NCBI RefSeq assembly: GCF_025961575.1
Contig: NZ_JAOQNX010000002.1
Coordinates: 1 to 64,000 of the forward strand
From: Rhodoblastus acidophilus
GTDB taxonomy: Bacteria > Pseudomonadota > Alphaproteobacteria > Rhizobiales > Beijerinckiaceae
Reading direction: 5' to 3'
DNA: 64,000 nucleotides
Shown: positions 49,229-59,665 of the stretch, piece by piece
How positions within the stretch are numbered: the stretch's first letter is position 1
Layout of the letters: every line of letters starts with the position of its first letter
The notes under the pieces: generated by a model
Databases searched by the model: none
Seen by the model: the letters and a program-made list of their open reading frames with translations, nothing else
What the model was told of the DNA's origin: nothing
Position numbers and translations under genes: made by a program

Positions 49229-51132
49229 TTGTGATCCGCCATTCCTAACGCGACGCTCGGCGTCGCCCTCGGTTGGCTCAAAACGAGCACGCTGTTTGCC
49301 GGGATCACCAGCATCGACGACGCAGGCATGCCATGCATCCCCTCGCCGTCGGCGCTCACCGATCCGCCATTGCCCGCGACCCACGGATTGGGGAAATTGT
49401 CATAAGCGTCGCTATTAAAAACTTCGCGCCAGACGCCGGGGCTGGGCATTCCCAGGCGGTAGTCGTATCGGGTGAATTCGGCGAGCGACACGACCACCAC
49501 GATGTCCCCGCCCTTGCTCCAGCGATGGAACGCCAGGATGCGGTCATTGTCGTTGACGTAATAGGCATTGACCTGGTCGCCGCGCAAAGCCTCGTATTGG
49601 CGGCGCAGCGCGATCAGGTCGGCGGTGCAGCGCCAATGGTCGGACATGGCCTTGTCAGCGCCCTCAAATCCTTCCCACCACAGCAGATTGTCGCCCTCGG
49701 GCGTCCATTGCTTGTCCTCGAGAAACTCCTGGCCCATGAACAGCTGGGGGATGCCGGGGGCGGTGAGCAGCAGGCCCATCGCCACACGGGCGCGGCTGCG
49801 CGCGTACCAGGAGCGGCGGTTGGCGGAATCGGCCAGCGCGGCGATGCGCTGCTGGCGCCCGATATGGGCGAGATCGTGGTTCTCCACGCAGGTCACCGTG
49901 CGCCAGGGGCGATCAAAGCCGAACCGGCTGAGCGCCGCCGCGACGCCGCTCATCGGCAGCGGCCCATGCCCAGTGTAGGACGCAGCCTGGATCGCATCAC
50001 GAATCCGGCTGCGCAACACATCATGCTGGACCACATCCAGCCCCTCGCCGCCCGCCGTCACCGGCGCGACGATCGGCAGCGCGCCATCGGAGGCGTCGAA
50101 AGCCGCGCCCGTCCAAAAATTCGGGTCCTGCAAGAAGCTCGGCCAGCGCGACCTCAGCCGTTTCGTATAGTCGCGGCAGAACACCCATTCATCCGCCCGG
50201 TCGGCGGACAGCAGAATGCCGATCTCGTCATAGCGCAGGCCGTCGGCATGCACTTCGTCGGCGTAAAACCGCGCGTTCTCGTGCAGAAAACGCCGCACCT
50301 GGTCCTTCCAGGCGGCGAAGGCGACGCCGCTGTCCCGAACCGCCGACGCCAGGCTGTCGCTGGCGTCGGCGCCGTCGACGAGGCCGCCGACATTGCCGTC
50401 GACGTCGAACACCACGGCGATGCCGTGGATGTGGCAGAGGTCGACCAGCGCCTTGAGCTGGTTGTGCGCCGAATGCAGCGCGCCCGCCGGCAGCGGGCCA
50501 AACCCCTTGGCGGCGAGGATGGCGTCGATCTGCGGCGCCAGGCGCTCGACCTCTTCCGCCGAGGCCACATAGGGAAAGTCAGGCGAAAACAGATCAACGC
50601 CGCGCCCGCCCCTGTCCGCCGGCAGGGGTTGCAGCACGTTGACGCCGAGACGCGCCAGATAGGGGGCGAGGCAGGCGGCTTCGAGCAGGTTCGACGAGCG
50701 GCCCTCGGCGCGGGTCGCGAATGTGCCGATATGCGCCTGATAGACGATCATCGCAGAAAAATCGGGCGTGACGAAATCGGCGTCATGCCAGGGATAGGTC
50801 GAGGCGCCGCGCAGGATGGCGTAGGCGTTCAGGCGCGTCGGATCGAGTTCGCGCGCCGTCGGGTCGCGCTTGTAATCCGCCGATCCCTCGCCGATGACAA
50901 AATAGCGGTAGCGGTCGCCGTCGCGGGCGCCCGCCTGGAACCCGGTCCAGAAGCCGAACGGGTCTCTCGCCAGCAGGCGCGCTTCCGTTTGCTTTTCGAA
51001 TTCGGCCCCGCCGAACAGGCCGTTGAGATAAACGGCTTTGGCGAGCGGCGCCCAGACCTTGAAGGTCGCGCCGCCGCGGGAAAGGGTCGCGCCGAGCGGC
51101 GTGTTTTCGTCAATATTGTCTTGCGAAAGCAT
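49225..51132 (-). CDS. GH13 (alpha-amylase/branching-enzyme-like) protein with altered catalytic region
   Basis: 635 residues from ATG 51132; the frame extends to 51249 but without a better start. An N-terminal CBM48-like domain (LGATLSRGGATFKVWAP) is followed by a GH13 barrel (VYQAHIGTF) and a C-terminal beta domain. Of the usual catalytic set, the nucleophile Asp (GLRYDEIG) and the third Asp (VENHDLAH) are present. The acid/base Glu of region III is not seen; SFLQDPNFW stands there. Region I reads VVFDVDGNVGG, without the usual NH. By my alignment the enzyme may be weak, altered or non-catalytic. It resembles branching enzymes and trehalohydrolases most. It overlaps the following gene by four bases. 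Confidence 0.75.
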   Translation of the reverse strand: MLSQDNIDENTPLGATLSRGGATFKVWAPLAKAVYLNGLFGGAEFEKQTEARLLARDPFGFWTGFQAGARDGDRYRYFVIGEGSADYKRDPTARELDPTRLNAYAILRGASTYPWHDADFVTPDFSAMIVYQAHIGTFATRAEGRSSNLLEAACLAPYLARLGVNVLQPLPADRGGRGVDLFSPDFPYVASAEEVERLAPQIDAILAAKGFGPLPAGALHSAHNQLKALVDLCHIHGIAVVFDVDGNVGGLVDGADASDSLASAVRDSGVAFAAWKDQVRRFLHENARFYADEVHADGLRYDEIGILLSADRADEWVFCRDYTKRLRSRWPSFLQDPNFWTGAAFDASDGALPIVAPVTAGGEGLDVVQHDVLRSRIRDAIQAASYTGHGPLPMSGVAAALSRFGFDRPWRTVTCVENHDLAHIGRQQRIAALADSANRRSWYARSRARVAMGLLLTAPGIPQLFMGQEFLEDKQWTPEGDNLLWWEGFEGADKAMSDHWRCTADLIALRRQYEALRGDQVNAYYVNDNDRILAFHRWSKGGDIVVVVSLAEFTRYDYRLGMPSPGVWREVFNSDAYDNFPNPWVAGNGGSVSADGEGMHGMPASSMLVIPANSVLVLSQPRATPSVALGMADHK

Positions 51133-51438
51133 GGCCCAAAAATCCTTTTTTCCAAGCGAAACCGCCCCGCGAGTCCCGCGAGGACACGGCTCTTGACTGG
51201 AAACCGGCGCGCCTTCCCGAGCGCTCGCTCGGCAAAAACGCAATTCCATTCCAAGGTTTACTTGAACGCAGCCGTATGGGTCGGATGGCTTCGGGCCATT
51301 GCAAAGTGCTCAAGCATTCATGATTTCAACGACACCGTCAACTTGACAGACCGTTCGGAACCAAAGTTGTTCTCTTTCGTGGGATCGCGCTAACATCCCC
51401 CAAAACAACAATGACAAATCATTTTGGGGAGGATCGCC

Positions 51439-53046
51439 ATGCTCGGCCTGATGCAGCGGCGCGAATTGCTAATTTCGTCGATCATCGTTCATGCCGCGCG
51501 CCACCACGGCGCGGCCGAGGTCATCTCACGCCGCGAAAACGGCGCGCTGGCGCGCACGACTTATGCGCAGATCGAGGCGCGGGCGCGAAAACTCATGGGC
51601 GCCCTGCGCGAACTCGGCGTCAAGTTCGGCGACCGCGTCGCCACGCTCGCCATGAACAGCGACCGGCATCTCGAGCTTTACTATGCGATCTCGGGCATGG
51701 GCGCGATCTGCCACACCATCAACCCGCGCCTGTCGGTCGACGATATCGGCTATATCCTCGACCATGCCGAAGACGGCGTGCTGTTCGTCGATCCCGGTTT
51801 TCTGGCGCTGGCGGAGAGCGCGGCGGCGCGGACGCCTAGTCTGCGCGCGATCGTCGTGCTCGGCGAGGCGGCCGAAATCGGGACCTGTTACCCGCCACAT
51901 GGCAAGAATTTTTATGCCTACGAAACGCTGATCTCCCAAGCGGTGGCGGCGTCCGACTGGCCCGAGTTCGACGAAAACACGGCGAGCGGCCTGTGCTACA
52001 CGTCGGGAACCACCGGCCGACCAAAAGGCGTGCTCTATTCGCACCGCTCCAGCCTGCTGCACGCCTTTGGCGTGTGCATGCCCGACGGCATCGGCCTGCG
52101 CGCCACCGACCGCGTTCTGCCCGTCGTTCCCATGTTCCATGTCAACGCCTGGGGGCTGCCCTATGCCGCGCCCATGGTCGGCGCGACCCTGCTGATGCCG
52201 GGCCGCCAGCTCGATCCCGTCTCGGTGCTGCGGTTGATGAACGAGGAGCGCGCTGAACTGGCCGTAGGCGTGCCGACCGTCTGGAGCGCCCTGCTCGCCC
52301 ATATGCGCGCCACCGGCGCCCGGTTCGAGACGCTGAAGCGCATCTTGTCGGGCGGCGCCGCCCTGCCCCTCGCCCTTGTCGAAGGTTTCGCCGAATTTGG
52401 CGTCGAGGCCATTCAGGGCTGGGGCATGACCGAAACCAGCCCCTTGGTCACCGCCAATCGGCCCAAGCCTTCGACTGTGAAGGCGCCCGCCGACCACGCC
52501 TGCAAGCAGGGCCGCGTGCTGTTCGGCTCGGACCTGCGCGTGATGGGTGCGGAAGGAGAGGTTGCCTGGGACGGCAAGACCCCAGGCGAAGTTTCGTGTC
52601 GCGGCCACTGGATCGCCAGCGGCTATTTCCGCCATCAGGACAATATCCTGACGCAGGACGGCTGGCTTCCCACCGGCGATGTCGGCGTCATCGACTCCGA
52701 CGGATATCTAAAACTCACCGACCGCACCAAGGACCTGATCAAGTCAGGGGGCGAATGGATCAGCTCGATCGAACTGGAAAACATCGCCGCCAGCCATCCC
52801 GACGTCGCCGAGGCCGCCGCCATCGCCGTTCCCGACGCGATCTGGGGCGAGCGGCCGCTGGTGATCGTCGTGCCGCGCGAGGGCCGCGCGCCCTCCCCGG
52901 CGGCGATCAGACAATTTTTCGAGGGCAAGGTGGCGAAATATGCGGTGCCCGACCGTGTGGAGATCACCGACGCCCTGCCGCATGGGGCGACGGGAAAACT
53001 GCTGAAAACCGAGCTGCGCCGGATTTTTCTGGCTTCAAAGGACTGA
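51439..53046 (+). CDS. Long-chain fatty-acid CoA ligase (AMP-dependent)
   Basis: 535 residues from ATG 51439, with GGGGAGG 6 bases upstream. Activates a carboxylic acid as acyl-AMP and then acyl-CoA. The AMP-binding P-loop CYTSGTTGRPKGVLYSH is typical, as are FGVEAIQGWGMTETSPL (motif A4-A5), DGWLPTGDVGVIDSDGY and DRTKDLIKSGGEWISSIELE (in parts). The C-terminal catalytic Lys is in PHGATGKLLKTELR. Chain length of the substrate cannot be told; similarity in the P-loop surroundings suggests medium or long chains. Transcribed alone, with an AT-rich upstream region containing TTGACA at 51343-51348. Confidence 0.9.
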   Translation: MLGLMQRRELLISSIIVHAARHHGAAEVISRRENGALARTTYAQIEARARKLMGALRELGVKFGDRVATLAMNSDRHLELYYAISGMGAICHTINPRLSVDDIGYILDHAEDGVLFVDPGFLALAESAAARTPSLRAIVVLGEAAEIGTCYPPHGKNFYAYETLISQAVAASDWPEFDENTASGLCYTSGTTGRPKGVLYSHRSSLLHAFGVCMPDGIGLRATDRVLPVVPMFHVNAWGLPYAAPMVGATLLMPGRQLDPVSVLRLMNEERAELAVGVPTVWSALLAHMRATGARFETLKRILSGGAALPLALVEGFAEFGVEAIQGWGMTETSPLVTANRPKPSTVKAPADHACKQGRVLFGSDLRVMGAEGEVAWDGKTPGEVSCRGHWIASGYFRHQDNILTQDGWLPTGDVGVIDSDGYLKLTDRTKDLIKSGGEWISSIELENIAASHPDVAEAAAIAVPDAIWGERPLVIVVPREGRAPSPAAIRQFFEGKVAKYAVPDRVEITDALPHGATGKLLKTELRRIFLASKD

Positions 53047-53138
53047 ATTGGTCGCCTGCGCGCCAACATCGCGCGCCGCGCCTGTTCCGTTCCGCCATTG
53101 CCGCGCTATATAAGTCCTGCAATCCATTCGAGGACTTC

Positions 53139-54323
53139 ATGCCCTGGCAAAATCAAGGTGGTGACGGCTCCCGCAAGCCGGATGACGGCGCGGGCGACAA
53201 AAATCCCTGGGGCGCCGCCCCCAAGAATGACACGCCGAAGAATCCCTGGGGCGATCCGCCCAGGAACGACAATCCCTGGGGCGGGCCGCCCAAGAACCCC
53301 TGGGGCTCCGGCCCGGACCTCGAGGGTCTTGTCCGCGGCGCCCAGGAAAAACTCGGGAAATTCGGCCCCGGCGACATCACCCCGCGCATCGGCGCCATGA
53401 TCGCGGGCGTGCTCGCCTTGCTCTGGCTCTCCAGCGGTTTCTATACGGTCGATCCCAACCAGGTCGGGCTTAATCTTGTCTTTGGCCGCTATGTCGGCAA
53501 GACCGGGCCGGGCCTGAACTACAATTGGCCGAGCCCGGTCGGCGACGTCGTCAAGCTCAATGTCACCGACCGCAATTCCATCGACATTGGCGCGCGCGGC
53601 GTGCCCAGCATTTCCAGCATCGGCGAGGCGCCGGAGGAAAGCCTGATGCTCACCGGCGACGAGAACATCGCCGATGTGAAATTCCGGGTGATCTGGCAGA
53701 TCGACCCGAGCAAGCCCGAGGATTTCGCCTTCAACATCAAGAACCCGGCCGAGACGATCAAGGCGGTGGCGGAAAGCGCCATGCGCGAGATCGTCGGGCG
53801 CACGCAGATCCAGCGTCTGCTCACCGCCGAGCGCAAGGTGATCGAACCCGCCGCGCAAAAGGCGATGCAGGACATTCTCGATTCCTACCATGCCGGCGTC
53901 ACCATCCTGCAGGTGCAATTGCTCTCCGTCGACCCGCCGCCGACCGTGATCGCCGCCTTCCGCGACGTGACCGCGGCGCAGCAGGACCGCAGCCGCTTCA
54001 TCAACGAGGCGCAGGCCGAAGCCAACAAGATCGTGCCGCAGGCGCGCGGCGAAGCGTCCAAGATCGAGCGCGACGCCGAAGCCTATCGCGAGCAGACCGT
54101 GGCGGAGGCGCGCGGCCAGACCGCTCGCTTCCTGAAAATCTTCAATGAATACAAGAAGGCGCCGGAGGTTACCCGCGAGCGTCTATATCTCGAAACCATG
54201 GAGCGCGTGCTGCATTCCGGCGACAAGATCATGCTCGACCGCGCCGGCGCGCTGCCGGTGCTGCCGCTCAACCCGCTGCAAGGCGGCGAGCATTCCAACA
54301 CCAAGCCCGCGGGAGGTCGCTGA
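53139..54323 (+). CDS. hflK: FtsH protease modulator HflK
   Basis: 394 residues. SPFH/prohibitin-family inner-membrane protein that with HflC forms the cage around the FtsH protease. The cytoplasmic N-terminus (about 60 residues) is Gly/Pro/Asn-rich with four NPWG motifs. One membrane segment (IAGVLALLWLSSGFYTV) follows, then the SPFH domain (VDPNQVGLNLVFGRYV, DENIADVKFRVIWQI) and a long helix (FINEAQAEANKIVPQARGEA in part). The ATG is at 53139. The last base of its stop codon (TGA) overlaps the A of the hflC start (TGATG), so they are co-translated. Confidence 0.95.
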   Translation: MPWQNQGGDGSRKPDDGAGDKNPWGAAPKNDTPKNPWGDPPRNDNPWGGPPKNPWGSGPDLEGLVRGAQEKLGKFGPGDITPRIGAMIAGVLALLWLSSGFYTVDPNQVGLNLVFGRYVGKTGPGLNYNWPSPVGDVVKLNVTDRNSIDIGARGVPSISSIGEAPEESLMLTGDENIADVKFRVIWQIDPSKPEDFAFNIKNPAETIKAVAESAMREIVGRTQIQRLLTAERKVIEPAAQKAMQDILDSYHAGVTILQVQLLSVDPPPTVIAAFRDVTAAQQDRSRFINEAQAEANKIVPQARGEASKIERDAEAYREQTVAEARGQTARFLKIFNEYKKAPEVTRERLYLETMERVLHSGDKIMLDRAGALPVLPLNPLQGGEHSNTKPAGGR

Positions 54324-55216
54324 TGCGCGCGCGCATTCTGTTCGTCGTCGGCGCGCTGGCCCTGCTGCTGGCCTATGCCTCGGTGTTCGAAGTCCGGCAG
54401 ACCCAGCAGGCGCTGATCCTGCGCTTTGGCGAGCCCCTGCCCGGCCGCGGCCTGGTCACCGAACCCGGCCTGCACTTCAAGCTGCCGCTGATCGAATCGG
54501 TCGTCTATATCGACAACCGCATCCTCGATCTGGAATCGCCGCAGCAGGAGGTGCTGGCGTCTGACAACCAGCGGCTGGAAGTTGACGCTTTCGTGCGCTA
54601 CCGCATCACCGATCCGCTGAAATTCTACCAGACCGTGCGGACCGTCGCCGGCGCCGGCAACCAGCTCGCGTCCGTGCTGAACTCGGCGGTGCGCCGCGTG
54701 CTCGGCGACGCCGACCAGACCCGGATCGTGCGCGACCAGCGCGTCGAGCTCACGGCGAAAATCCGCGAGCAGGTCGACGCCGAAGCGAAAAGATTCGGCC
54801 TGACCGTGGTCGACGCGCGCATTCGCCGGGTCGATCTGCCGCGCCAGATCTCCGAAAAAGTGTTCGACCGCATGCGCGCCGAACGCGCCCGCGAGGCGGC
54901 GGAATATCGTGCGCTCGGCCAGCAGGAATCGGCGCAGATCACCGCCAGCGCCCAGCGCGACGCCACGGTGATCGTCGCCGAGGCCCGGCAGAAGGCGGAG
55001 ACGCTGCGCGGCGAAGGCGACGGCGAGCGCGCGAAGATTTTTGCCGACGCCTTCGGCCAGGATGCGGATTTCTTCACCTTCTACCGCTCCATGCAGGCCT
55101 ATGAGACGGCGCTGAAATCGGGCGGATCGCGGTTCGTGCTGTCGCCGGAGGCCGATTTCTTCCGCTACTTCAATTCAGCCTCCGGCAAGGCGCCGGCGCC
55201 GAGCCCGAACAAGTGA
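54323..55216 (+). CDS. hflC: FtsH protease modulator HflC
   Basis: 297 residues. Partner of HflK in the membrane HflKC complex. An N-terminal membrane segment (ILFVVGALALLLAYASVFEV) is followed by VRQTQQALILRFGEP, the SPFH domain (LDLESPQQEVLASDNQRLEV in part) and the C-terminal helical ISEKVFDRMRAERAREAAEY. It lies between hflK and a DegQ-type protease, an arrangement common in proteobacteria. Confidence 0.95.
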   Translation: MRARILFVVGALALLLAYASVFEVRQTQQALILRFGEPLPGRGLVTEPGLHFKLPLIESVVYIDNRILDLESPQQEVLASDNQRLEVDAFVRYRITDPLKFYQTVRTVAGAGNQLASVLNSAVRRVLGDADQTRIVRDQRVELTAKIREQVDAEAKRFGLTVVDARIRRVDLPRQISEKVFDRMRAERAREAAEYRALGQQESAQITASAQRDATVIVAEARQKAETLRGEGDGERAKIFADAFGQDADFFTFYRSMQAYETALKSGGSRFVLSPEADFFRYFNSASGKAPAPSPNK

Positions 55217-55224
55217 GGTTTTCC

Positions 55225-56652
<1,428 letters not shown>

Positions 56653-56699
56653 CGGGGCATCCGCCAAGAGCGCGCCAAGAGCGCAGACCGGAAAACAAA

Positions 56700-56736
56700 A
56701 CAGAGCCCGTTCGGCGAACGGGCTCTGTTCTTTTTA
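56700..56736 (+). terminator. Rho-independent terminator of the hflK-hflC-degQ operon
   Basis: Perfect 12-bp stem CAGAGCCCGTTC / GAACGGGCTCTG with a 3-base loop (56701-56727), followed by TTCTTTTT. 48 bp after the degQ stop. Confidence 0.92.
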
Positions 56737-56761
56737 TGCGCTTTCTACAGGCGAAACGCGC

Positions 56762-56959
56762 TCAGTAGCTGTGCCGGCGGTTGACGCGGCGGGATGTGCG
56801 GCGGGAGGAGCGATGCGCCACGCCCGCGCGCGTCACCACCTGGGTCGGGGCGACGCCCACGGTGGCGTCGGCGGGGGCCGCGACGGGAAGCGCGACGCCG
56901 GCGAACGCCGGCTCGGCGAGCAGCGCGACCACACCCAAGGCGAGCACAAATGTCTTCAT
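56762..56959 (-). CDS. Small secreted Arg/His-rich protein
   Basis: 65 residues. Signal peptide MKTFVLALGVVALLAEPAFAG, then about 20 residues rich in Val, Ala and Pro, then a basic tail with SSRRTSRRVNRRHSY. ATG 56959 has GGGAGAAGGAC directly before it; the frame upstream of it is not protein-like. After cleavage it would be a basic periplasmic peptide of about 45 residues. Family not recognised. It is downstream of and convergent with degQ, near the terminator at 56700. Confidence 0.65.
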   Translation of the reverse strand: MKTFVLALGVVALLAEPAFAGVALPVAAPADATVGVAPTQVVTRAGVAHRSSRRTSRRVNRRHSY

Positions 56960-57144
56960 GTCCTTCTCCCTTTTTCCGCCGTTCTTATCGCGGCCGACCC
57001 CTTCTGCTGCGAAGGGGCGGCGCCTGTACGGGGTGAAGAAGTATTGCGAACATCCCCGCTGGATGCAATTGCGGCGCTGATGAACAATCCGTGTTTGCAG
57101 ACTGGCGCCCGTCTTGGGCGACGCTCGTGAACGCGGTCCCGGGA

Positions 57145-57205
57145 TCACGGCCATGGTTCGAGACGGCCGCTGTCGCGGCCTCCTCACCATGAGGGATTTC
57201 TCTAT
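57145..57205. repeat. Palindromic intergenic repeat, family A copy 4 (half element)
   Basis: GGTTCGAGACGGCCG, CGGCCTCCTCACCATGAGGG matches the left arm of copy 2 (24201-24318); the right arm is absent, and AT-rich sequence follows. It lies between the small secreted-protein gene and the TPR gene. Confidence 0.75.
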
Positions 57206-57238
57206 ATATTCCAAAGCGCCCGGATTTCGTCAGCGGTT

Positions 57239-57263
57239 TGAGGGGCGCCTTGCGCCCCTCATT
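57239..57263 (-). terminator. Terminator at the end of the TPR gene
   Basis: GAGGGGCGC, 3-base loop, GCGCCCCTC: a perfect stem overlapping the TPR gene's stop codon, followed on the minus strand by AAACCGC. It has no long T-run, so it is a modest candidate. Confidence 0.55.
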
Positions 57264-58383
57264 TCGGCTCGAGCGTCTTCAGATCTGCGACGGCGCGGAA
57301 ATATTCGATGAAATTCTTGGGGCAGCTTTCGACCGCGCGCTTCAGCCCGATCGCCGCCTCCTGCGTCGCGCCCTGCCGCAACTGGTTCTCCGCCACGTAG
57401 AAGCGGGCTTCGCATTGCTGGTCGTCGTCCTTGGGCGCGCCGAGCGCTTCGGCCGTCTCGGCGCGGCCGACATAAAGCTGCGTCACCACGAAGGGCCAGT
57501 CCTTGTTGGTCGCCTTGTCGACCCAGGCCTGCAATTCCGCCTTGGCCTCCGGCGAGCCATCGCGGGCGAGGAAGCGCCACAGCGCCGCATAGGCCTGCGC
57601 CGGATCGTCCTTGAGCGCCTCGTTGAAATAGTCGGCGGCCTTGGCCTTGTCGCCCGCGCCCAGCGCCGCGACGCCCCGGTTCAGCCAGGCCTGCGCGCTC
57701 TTGGGCGCCAGTTCGGTCGCCTTGGCGAAATCACGCTCGGCTTCGACATTATCGCCAAGGCTCAGGCGGGCGCTGCCGCGGTCCATCCAGGAATCCTCCT
57801 GGCCGCCGGCCAAAGCGACCTCCTGGTTGAAATCCTCCAGCGCCTTCGCCCCGTCGCCGTCGAGCAGGCGCAGCAGTCCGCGTCCGGCGAACACGGCGGG
57901 GCTCTTCACGCCGAGTTCGATCGCCTTGTCGTAATCCTCCAGCGCCTTGGCGCGGTTGTCGCGCTTGCGGTGGATTTCCGCGCGCAATTGGTAGGCGTTG
58001 GCCTGATCCGGGTCTTGGTCGATGGCCTCGGAGCAATCGGCCAGCGCTCGGTCGAGCTGCTTGAGCTTGTAGCGGACGGCGCAGCGGTTGGCGTAGGCCC
58101 AGGAAATCTCCTTGCCCTTCCATTTGCGCTGGTCGATGACGAAGGAGCAGGCGTCCTCGCGCTGCGCCGGCGACGCCTTGCCGTCGCTGTTGGCGCAGAC
58201 CAGCGCCTCCGGCGATTGGGTGGGTTTTTCATCCGCGGCAGGGCCAGGCCCGGGCGCGACCGGGGTCGGGATCACGCGCGGTCCGAGACCGCGGCCGAAT
58301 TCGGTGAGGGGCGGACCATCTTCCGCGCGCGCCGCGCCGGTCGCCAGCACCGCGGCCGCAACAATCCACACCGCTCTCCTCAT
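57259..58383 (-). CDS. Periplasmic TPR-repeat protein
   Basis: 374 residues from ATG 58383 (GGAG 7 bases upstream); ATG 58407 with GGGGAG is an alternative that adds eight residues. Signal peptide MRRAVWIVAAAVLATGAARA. Repeats of TPR type cover about residues 95-290, for example WAYANRCAVRYKLKQLDRALADCSEAI (partial), ANAYQLRAEIHRKRDNRAKAL and AWLNRGVAALGAGDKAKAADY. It should be a scaffold for protein contacts in the periplasm. Cysteines before and after the repeats (ALVCANS, DACSFV, QQCEARF, VESCPKN) may form disulphides. Partner unknown. Confidence 0.82.
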   Translation of the reverse strand: MRRAVWIVAAAVLATGAARAEDGPPLTEFGRGLGPRVIPTPVAPGPGPAADEKPTQSPEALVCANSDGKASPAQREDACSFVIDQRKWKGKEISWAYANRCAVRYKLKQLDRALADCSEAIDQDPDQANAYQLRAEIHRKRDNRAKALEDYDKAIELGVKSPAVFAGRGLLRLLDGDGAKALEDFNQEVALAGGQEDSWMDRGSARLSLGDNVEAERDFAKATELAPKSAQAWLNRGVAALGAGDKAKAADYFNEALKDDPAQAYAALWRFLARDGSPEAKAELQAWVDKATNKDWPFVVTQLYVGRAETAEALGAPKDDDQQCEARFYVAENQLRQGATQEAAIGLKRAVESCPKNFIEYFRAVADLKTLEPK

Positions 58384-58583
58384 TCGCCTTCTCCCGCGCC
58401 GAATCATTGTGCTCCCCGATGGGTTAGCCCATCGCTCGGAAGCGCAAAAGCCCAAACTTCGCGGCCAATTTGCGGCGAAAGCGCGCGATGCGGCGCGACA
58501 GACGCGGCGCAGCTTCAGCTCTCGCGCCGCGCCGGTCTGCCGCAGGGCGGAGCCGCCGCTCGAAACGTTGCAAAATGCTGGAA

Positions 58584-59564
58584 TTACCGCCGCGCGCGCG
58601 GCAGGTCGAAATCGGCGGGATCGCCTTCGGGCGCCGGCGCCGGCGTGCGAGAGGCGTGCAACTCCGTGGGCGTGGCGGCGCGCGACGGCGGCGCGGCGCG
58701 GCCGATGACGGAGGGCGCGGCGAGGCTGGGCCCGGGGCGCATGGCGTAGCTGTTCTGCGCGCGCGGCGGCCCGGCCTGGGCGATATCCAGATCGTCCTCG
58801 ATCTCCGGCGCATCCGGCAGATTGTCCTTGCGCGACGGCGGCTCGGTTTGTTGCGGCGCCGGCTTGCAGATGCGGCGCGGCCCGGTCGAGGTCATGCCAT
58901 GCATCGCCAGGTCGAGGTGGATGTGATTGTAGTGAAAGGCGTTGGAGCCGGGGCTGAGCACGGTGGCGAAATGCTGGCACGCCCCGTTGTGGAGATCGCG
59001 CAGGAACGCCTGGGTCTGCGGATCGCCGCGCGTCCAATCGCGGACGATGAGGATTTTGCGCCCGTCGGCCAGGACGAAACCGCCGACATCCAGCGCATTG
59101 CCGAAAGCGTGTTCGGACAGCCGCGCGCCAAACTGGTTGTTCATGCCCCGGCAGCTGTAGGAGCCCATGGAGTCGATCTGCGCGACCGGCTGGCCGAAGC
59201 GGGCGTTCGCCGCCGGCTGAACCGTCTCGGTCACCCAGGCTTCGAGCTCCGCCACCATCGGGCAATCCAGGGTTTGCGTCGAATTGAACTGGACGGTTCC
59301 GCCCAGCAGCGCCGTGACCTTGAGGGGCCGCGTCAGGCCGCAGATCGAGGGGCCGTCGATCTCATGGGCCGCCGGCTGGATGTAATTGGACAGGGTCACC
59401 TGGTTGCGGGCGAAACAGGCCGCTTCCGCCTGCCCGCGCCAGGCCGGACGTTCGGCGCCGCCGAACTTGCCGCAGCCGCCGAGCGCCGCCAGACAGACGA
59501 GCGCCGCCACGGCGCCCGCGCGCCGGGAGCAGTTCCGAAGATCAGGGTTTTGCGCGCGCGCCAT
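58584..59564 (-). CDS. Extensin-like lipoprotein
   Basis: 326 residues. N-terminal lipoprotein signal ending LAALGGC (lipobox LGGC). The extensin-like C-terminal domain (PF06904 type) spans about residues 45-230: SICGLTRPLKVTALLGG, MGSYSCRGMNN, RLSEHAFGNALDVGGFVLADG and FHYNHIHLDLAMHG. The His/Asp pattern (SEHAFGNALD, HYNHIHLD) resembles D-Ala-D-Ala carboxypeptidases of the LAS group, so a peptidoglycan role is plausible. The last 100 residues are Pro/Arg-rich and probably disordered. Family members are frequent in alphaproteobacteria, biochemically uncharacterised as far as I know. Confidence 0.88.
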   Translation of the reverse strand: MARAQNPDLRNCSRRAGAVAALVCLAALGGCGKFGGAERPAWRGQAEAACFARNQVTLSNYIQPAAHEIDGPSICGLTRPLKVTALLGGTVQFNSTQTLDCPMVAELEAWVTETVQPAANARFGQPVAQIDSMGSYSCRGMNNQFGARLSEHAFGNALDVGGFVLADGRKILIVRDWTRGDPQTQAFLRDLHNGACQHFATVLSPGSNAFHYNHIHLDLAMHGMTSTGPRRICKPAPQQTEPPSRKDNLPDAPEIEDDLDIAQAGPPRAQNSYAMRPGPSLAAPSVIGRAAPPSRAATPTELHASRTPAPAPEGDPADFDLPRARR

Positions 59565-59629
59565 CCCTGAGCAATCGCGCTTTCAGCTTAACCGGATGTC
59601 AAAAGAATTGGTTAACGCTTAAAATCTTA

Positions 59630-59663
59630 CGCGCCGTAACCGGAGAGGTTACGGCGCGCGAAC
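59630..59663 (-). terminator. Terminator downstream of the DUF2852 gene
   Basis: Perfect 11-bp stem GCGCCGTAACC (59631-59641) / GGTTACGGCGC (59647-59657), 5-base loop. On the minus strand it is followed by GTAAGATTTT. 8 bp after the DUF2852 stop. Confidence 0.82.
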
Positions 59664-59665
59664 CC

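Noticed and set aside
49273-51393. 706-codon plus-strand frame opposite the GH13 gene
   Set aside because: Shadow of the minus-strand gene; no motifs and typical Arg/Gly/Ala antisense composition.
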